Assembly (NCBI GenBank): GCA_014526335.1
Contig: JACTAT010000060.1
Coordinates: 974,319 to 1,038,318, forward strand
Direction: 5' to 3'
Length of the DNA: 64,000 nucleotides
Source: Chrysaora quinquecirrha
Lineage: Eukaryota > Cnidaria > Scyphozoa > Semaeostomeae > Pelagiidae
Numbering within the stretch: position 1 is the first letter of the stretch; each line of letters begins with the position of its first letter. The notes under the pieces were generated by a model. The model was not told where the DNA came from, made no database searches, and saw nothing but the letters and a program-made list of their open reading frames with translations. Both the position numbers and the translations under genes were made by a program. This document shows positions 52,086 through 64,000 of this stretch, one piece after another.

Positions 52086-52400
52086 CCTGACTGACTAACT
52101 AGTTTTCAGTTAGTTAGTTACTTGATTATGATTAACTAGTTCACTAGTTAGTTAAGCTAACGATTTTATTCCCGGAATCCCCCGTTATCTTGAATCACTC
52201 TGAAGAAAAACTAATTATAACTCCCTTCTTTTTTTCAGCTTTCAGGAGGGGCGCAGCAGCAAAAGAAAAAGGACTGTCCAAAAATAAACTGCATTAGTAC
52301 TAATTACTTTGTGTTACTTATCGTCCTTCAAATTGCTATTGTTTTTGGCTATTTATTTTATAGAAACCACCAAGAACAAGCTGCTAAAAAGTTTTATTAG
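39834..52400 (+). CDS. LMAN1: ERGIC-53 / LMAN1 mannose-binding cargo receptor, complete, 14 exons
   Basis: Exons: 39834-39990, 41563-41619, 41753-41850, 42452-42559, 43393-43454, 44180-44279, 45049-45172, 46034-46089, 46610-46704, 47266-47311, 47856-47926, 48655-48834, 49653-49767, 52239-52400. All phases agree and give 476 residues (human ~510). Signal peptide about 1-19, then an L-type lectin domain from FEYKFSFKGPHLV to ISAATGGLADDHDV. Expected ligand/Ca2+ residues are present: Asp102 (GGDGLAIWY), Asn142/143 (QNNP), His159 and Asp162. Cys171 and Cys211 match the lectin disulfide. A coiled-coil stalk follows, then luminal cysteines (DCPKINC) used for oligomerisation in the family, one membrane span (~445-464) and the tail ending KKFY. 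That is a KKxx COPI retrieval signal with an aromatic C-terminus used for COPII export. The protein cycles glycoprotein cargo between ER and ERGIC. Confidence 0.97.
39991..40679. other. LMAN1 intron 1, first part
   Basis: Ordinary AT-rich intron. A TGTGGGGGCAACTGCCCCC hairpin occurs near 40364. No further feature. Confidence 0.4.
40680..40852 (+). mobile_element. tRNA-derived SINE (family 1)
   Basis: GGTGCTGTGGCATTGTGG, then A-box-like TGGTGTAATCCAAC, B-box-like GGGCTCGAGCCC, GGTAGCGTCACAGCC and the tail CACTAAAACACCATTTCACC. Within LMAN1 intron 1, same orientation as the gene. Confidence 0.88.
41030..41165. mobile_element. Fragment of the GATTGGTGCATTTC TIR family
   Basis: AAACTAAGACTGAAATGCACTT and TGATTGGTGCATTTCAATCCG match the inner part of the elements at 23640 and 42860. 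Ends incomplete. Confidence 0.6.
41292..41535 (+). mobile_element. tRNA-Ser/Leu-headed SINE (family 2), second copy
   Basis: GGTGGTGTGGCC..AAGGCACTCGTCTC, ATTCAAAT (decayed B box), ACAGTCAACTCAGCTGTCC, AATGAGTACCCAGGGTATTC and the tail (CTTG)n. It ends 28 bp before LMAN1 exon 2. Confidence 0.85.
42583..42860 (-). mobile_element. Truncated Helitron-like element (minus orientation)
   Basis: CTAGCCCTGGTACCCGTCGG, TGCCGGGTTGAA, AAGTGGAGACTTTTCTGGGATGC and ATTAATTTGACG..AACATTGCTTCAAGAAATCG are the reverse complement of the element at 46786-47208. The 5' part (TATATATATAAA start) is missing. Confidence 0.8.
42865..43320. mobile_element. TIR-family element (GATCCGCATCTGGGTA), composite
   Basis: Contains CACCAAGCAGAAAGAGAAGCC..AATGTGCATTGTGTTTTAAACACC and later AAAACACAATGCC..GGCTTTACTTTCTGATTTGTGC, which are inverted relatives, plus GACGTTCATACTCTGAGGAG near the right end. 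Related to 23640-24056. Confidence 0.7.
43668..43850 (+). mobile_element. tRNA-derived SINE (family 1), best-preserved copy
   Basis: TTGCTGTAGCGTCGTGG, TGTAATCAAGCTGACTCGTGG, a good B box in CGGGTTCGAGCCC, GTCACGGTAGCGTCACGGCC and the tail CTGGCGCTAAAACACCATTTC. In LMAN1 intron 5. Confidence 0.9.
44286..44410. mobile_element. 125-bp MITE inserted at the LMAN1 exon 6 splice donor
   Basis: The element begins TAGACTCACTACAT and ends ATGTAGTGAGTCTA (exact 14-bp inverted repeats). It is flanked by the 9-base direct repeat ACGGTAAGT at 44277-44285 and 44411-44419. The left copy of that repeat is the exon end plus 5' splice site (ACG|GTAAGT). The interior contains (TTG)n. Confidence 0.92.
45128..45960 (+). 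repeat. Tandem array of LMAN1 exon 7 3'-end plus intron start (3-4 decaying copies)
   Basis: The exon end (ATGCCAAAACAAGGATATTTTGG, GGTGCTACTGGCGG-type, CTTGCAGGTAAGG) is echoed at 45268-45330 (AAATGCCAGAACAAAACTAC, GGTGCTACTGGCAGACTTGC), 45405-45475 (AATGTGTAATACC, GATAGTGGACTTGCAATAAGG) and 45550-45625 (GTGCAATGCCAAATAATGGG, AATGATGGACTTTCAAG). A further TGTGCAAATGCCAGATAAAAGG follows at 45918. Each spacer starts with a C-run block (CCCCCTGGAAG, CCCCCTGACT) and ends TTCCAGGAGGG or TCCCGGAGGG, then GTTAATTGAAAATGTG. Confidence 0.85.
45690..45918. mobile_element. Foldback MITE within the exon 7 repeat array
   Basis: Arms ACGCTTCCGCAAAAGATGGCC / GGCCGCCATCTTTTATGGAAAC and GGGAATAATTTCCTTAG / CTAAGGAAATTATTCCC are inverted over ~90 bp. 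It interrupts a GTTAATTGAAAATG unit of the surrounding array (GTTAATAG | CTATTGAAAATG), so it is younger than the array. TA-type target site is likely. Confidence 0.85.
46786..47208 (+). mobile_element. Non-autonomous Helitron-like element
   Basis: Starts A|TCTATATATATAAAAC and ends with a short hairpin region (CCCGGCATCGACGGG) followed by CTAG|T, as Helitron termini do. No TIRs or target duplication. A truncated inverted copy is at 42583. Contains (TATG)n near 46815. No RepHel coding. Confidence 0.82.
47390..47747. mobile_element. MITE with CACTCNTTTYTTATAAGAATA ends
   Basis: Left CACTCGTTTCTTATAAGAAT, right GTATTCTTATAAAAAAAAGAGTG, flanked by TA. Inner words ATATTCAGGCTTAAAAT and AATATATTCAGGCTCAAAA are repeated. 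Located between LMAN1 exons 10 and 11. Confidence 0.75.
48040..48210. repeat. Degenerate ~40-bp repeat in LMAN1 intron 11
   Basis: About four units of TTTTCACGATTTTGGTATAAGG, AACGGTGAAGA-type sequence. Short and imperfect. Confidence 0.65.
48755..49245 (+). repeat. Duplicated LMAN1 exon 12 end and intronic TTGCAACA repeats
   Basis: GGCAGTGCTATTACCAGACAA..AGCTTAAG|GTGAG (exon 12, to 48834) is repeated at 48930-49009 with few substitutions and a GTGATG donor, offset 175 bp. The intron part is a ~50-bp minisatellite (CATCTTGCAACAAATGTTGC, ACACTACAACATAGGTAACTAAAC) with about six imperfect copies up to 49245. Confidence 0.9.
49809..52110. repeat. Compound (GACT)n array with three ~255-270-bp core units, LMAN1 intron 13
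   Basis: GACT and GACTGACTCACT arrays at 49809-50118, 50387-50708, 50960-51278 and 51525-52010 (then AACT to ~52090) are separated by three near-identical cores (50119-50386, 50709-50959, 51279-51524). The cores read CTCCACCTCAGCCTAGTGCTAC ... GTTAATAAAGTCTTTTTCTATC. Whole core-plus-array units of ~565-590 bp are tandemly repeated. Confidence 0.95.
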
Positions 52401-52575
52401 AAATCGTAAAACTTATGCAATAATTTTTTAAAATGAATATTGGTATAAAAAGGATTCAGTGAGAATTTTCTCGAATTAACTTCACTTATTCAGTCTATTT
52501 GATTCTTAGAATTTATGAATTGCCTAAGCTTATATGTACTATAGGGCCGGTTTGCACCGCGTTTCAGCAGTTCGA

Positions 52576-52752
52576 AGTTTGAAGGTACTGTACCGTCTTG
52601 GTGTTATCCAGTTGACTTGTGGTGTCAGGAGCTAAGTGCGGCCGGGGTTCGAGCCTGGCTACAGTAGCGTCACAGCCAGGGTCGAGGTCTCGATCAGTTA
52701 ATTTACTCCTGAGATCACAATTCAACTGGTGCTAAAACACCATTTCACCTGT
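52576..52752 (+). mobile_element. tRNA-derived SINE (family 1) downstream of LMAN1
   Basis: GGTACTGTACCGTCTTGG, TGTTATCCAGTTGACTTGTGG, B box GGGGTTCGAGCC, CAGTAGCGTCACAGCC and GTGCTAAAACACCATTTCACC. Starts ~175 bp after the LMAN1 stop. Confidence 0.85.
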
Positions 52753-53356
52753 TCGCTGACAATGTTAAACAGGCCCACAGTTCTGTCCTCCCCCGTTTAT
52801 TTTAACCCCCCGCCAATAGCTGCTCCAACCCCCTGTCTTTTCCAACCTTTCAGAAGCCTACACAGCCATTTAGATTCATTAAATGATATGAAAGTTTTCA
52901 GCTTCAAATGGAGGGTGAAGGGGCTGTGTAGGGATGGGGTGGATACGCTTTTTCATAAGCGCACTCCCTCGAATAAACCCCCCAAATGATATTGCCCTCC
53001 CCTTGAACCCCGTATCCGAATTAACAATTGAATTGGATTGGAAGATGTTGCAAAGCATCTTGGGATTTCCAGCGCGCGAACGCAAAATCCTCGTGGCGTG
53101 CTGAACTGAGCTGTGATTTTGAGCTAAATTTTGCGAAGGTTTTGGCTGAAGAGAAAATTCCCATTTGTAAGTGTTCTTTTCCTTCTTTTTCAACTTTTTG
53201 TCACTTGTTGTTTAATGAATTGAAGCTTAAAGAATTTATTTGTTAAAAGAATTACGGCTAACGGTTTGAAGGACTTACTTAGTCTGTAGTCAGTCCTCAC
53301 TCACACCTCTTCACGTTGTTGGGCCTTAGGCCTACAATGGCTGCCAAACCAAAGCA

Positions 53357-64000
<10,644 letters not shown>

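Overview
This is animal nuclear DNA. It has AT-rich spliced genes with clear GT-AG introns, and conserved metazoan families: an SLC6 amino-acid transporter, the tetraspan protein LHFPL2, a PWWP/IBD chromatin protein of the HDGF/LEDGF family, and the cargo lectin LMAN1/ERGIC-53. There are no operons and no bacterial signals. Compact introns, many short TIR elements and tRNA-derived SINEs suggest a marine invertebrate, possibly a cnidarian, but I cannot fix the species from sequence alone.

Layout (all four recognised host genes are on the + strand). 1-5.8 kb: the 3' half of an SLC6 transporter (B0AT-like, SLC6A15/17/18/19 group), six exons; its 5' half lies outside the window. 5.8-15.2 kb: gene-poor DNA with a MITE, 45-bp, 38-bp and 77-bp tandem arrays, a ~187-bp duplication, a SINE and a pogo/Tigger-like MITE. 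15.36-16.97 kb: a complete two-exon LHFPL2 gene of 223 codons. 19.3-35.2 kb (perhaps to 38.2 kb): an HDGF/LEDGF-type gene with PWWP and integrase-binding domains, its introns loaded with elements, including a 2.5-kb TIR transposon carrying a broken RecQ helicase. 39.8-52.4 kb: a complete LMAN1 gene, 14 exons and 476 codons, every splice phase consistent. 53.3-64 kb: a 9-bp GTCACCCTT array of more than 10.6 kb that runs off the window and starts just after a possible ATG.

The most unusual signal is recurrent duplication of exon ends. The last ~30-80 bases of an exon plus its 5' splice site are repeated downstream in SLC6 (five copies), LMAN1 exon 7 (three to four copies) and LMAN1 exon 12 (two copies, the second a phase-compatible potential cassette exon). 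A similar decay product follows the LHFPL2 stop codon. In the SLC6 and LMAN1 exon 7 arrays the intronic part is bracketed by C-run/G-run inverted repeats (CCCCCTGAA ... TTCCAGGGGG). Separately, a 125-bp MITE sits exactly at the exon 6/intron 6 junction of LMAN1, and its 9-bp target duplication ACGGTAAGT duplicates the splice donor. These look like intermediates of intron or exon remodelling.

The host genes are not an obvious functional cluster: transporter (plasma membrane), tetraspan protein, chromatin reader (nucleus) and ER-Golgi lectin.
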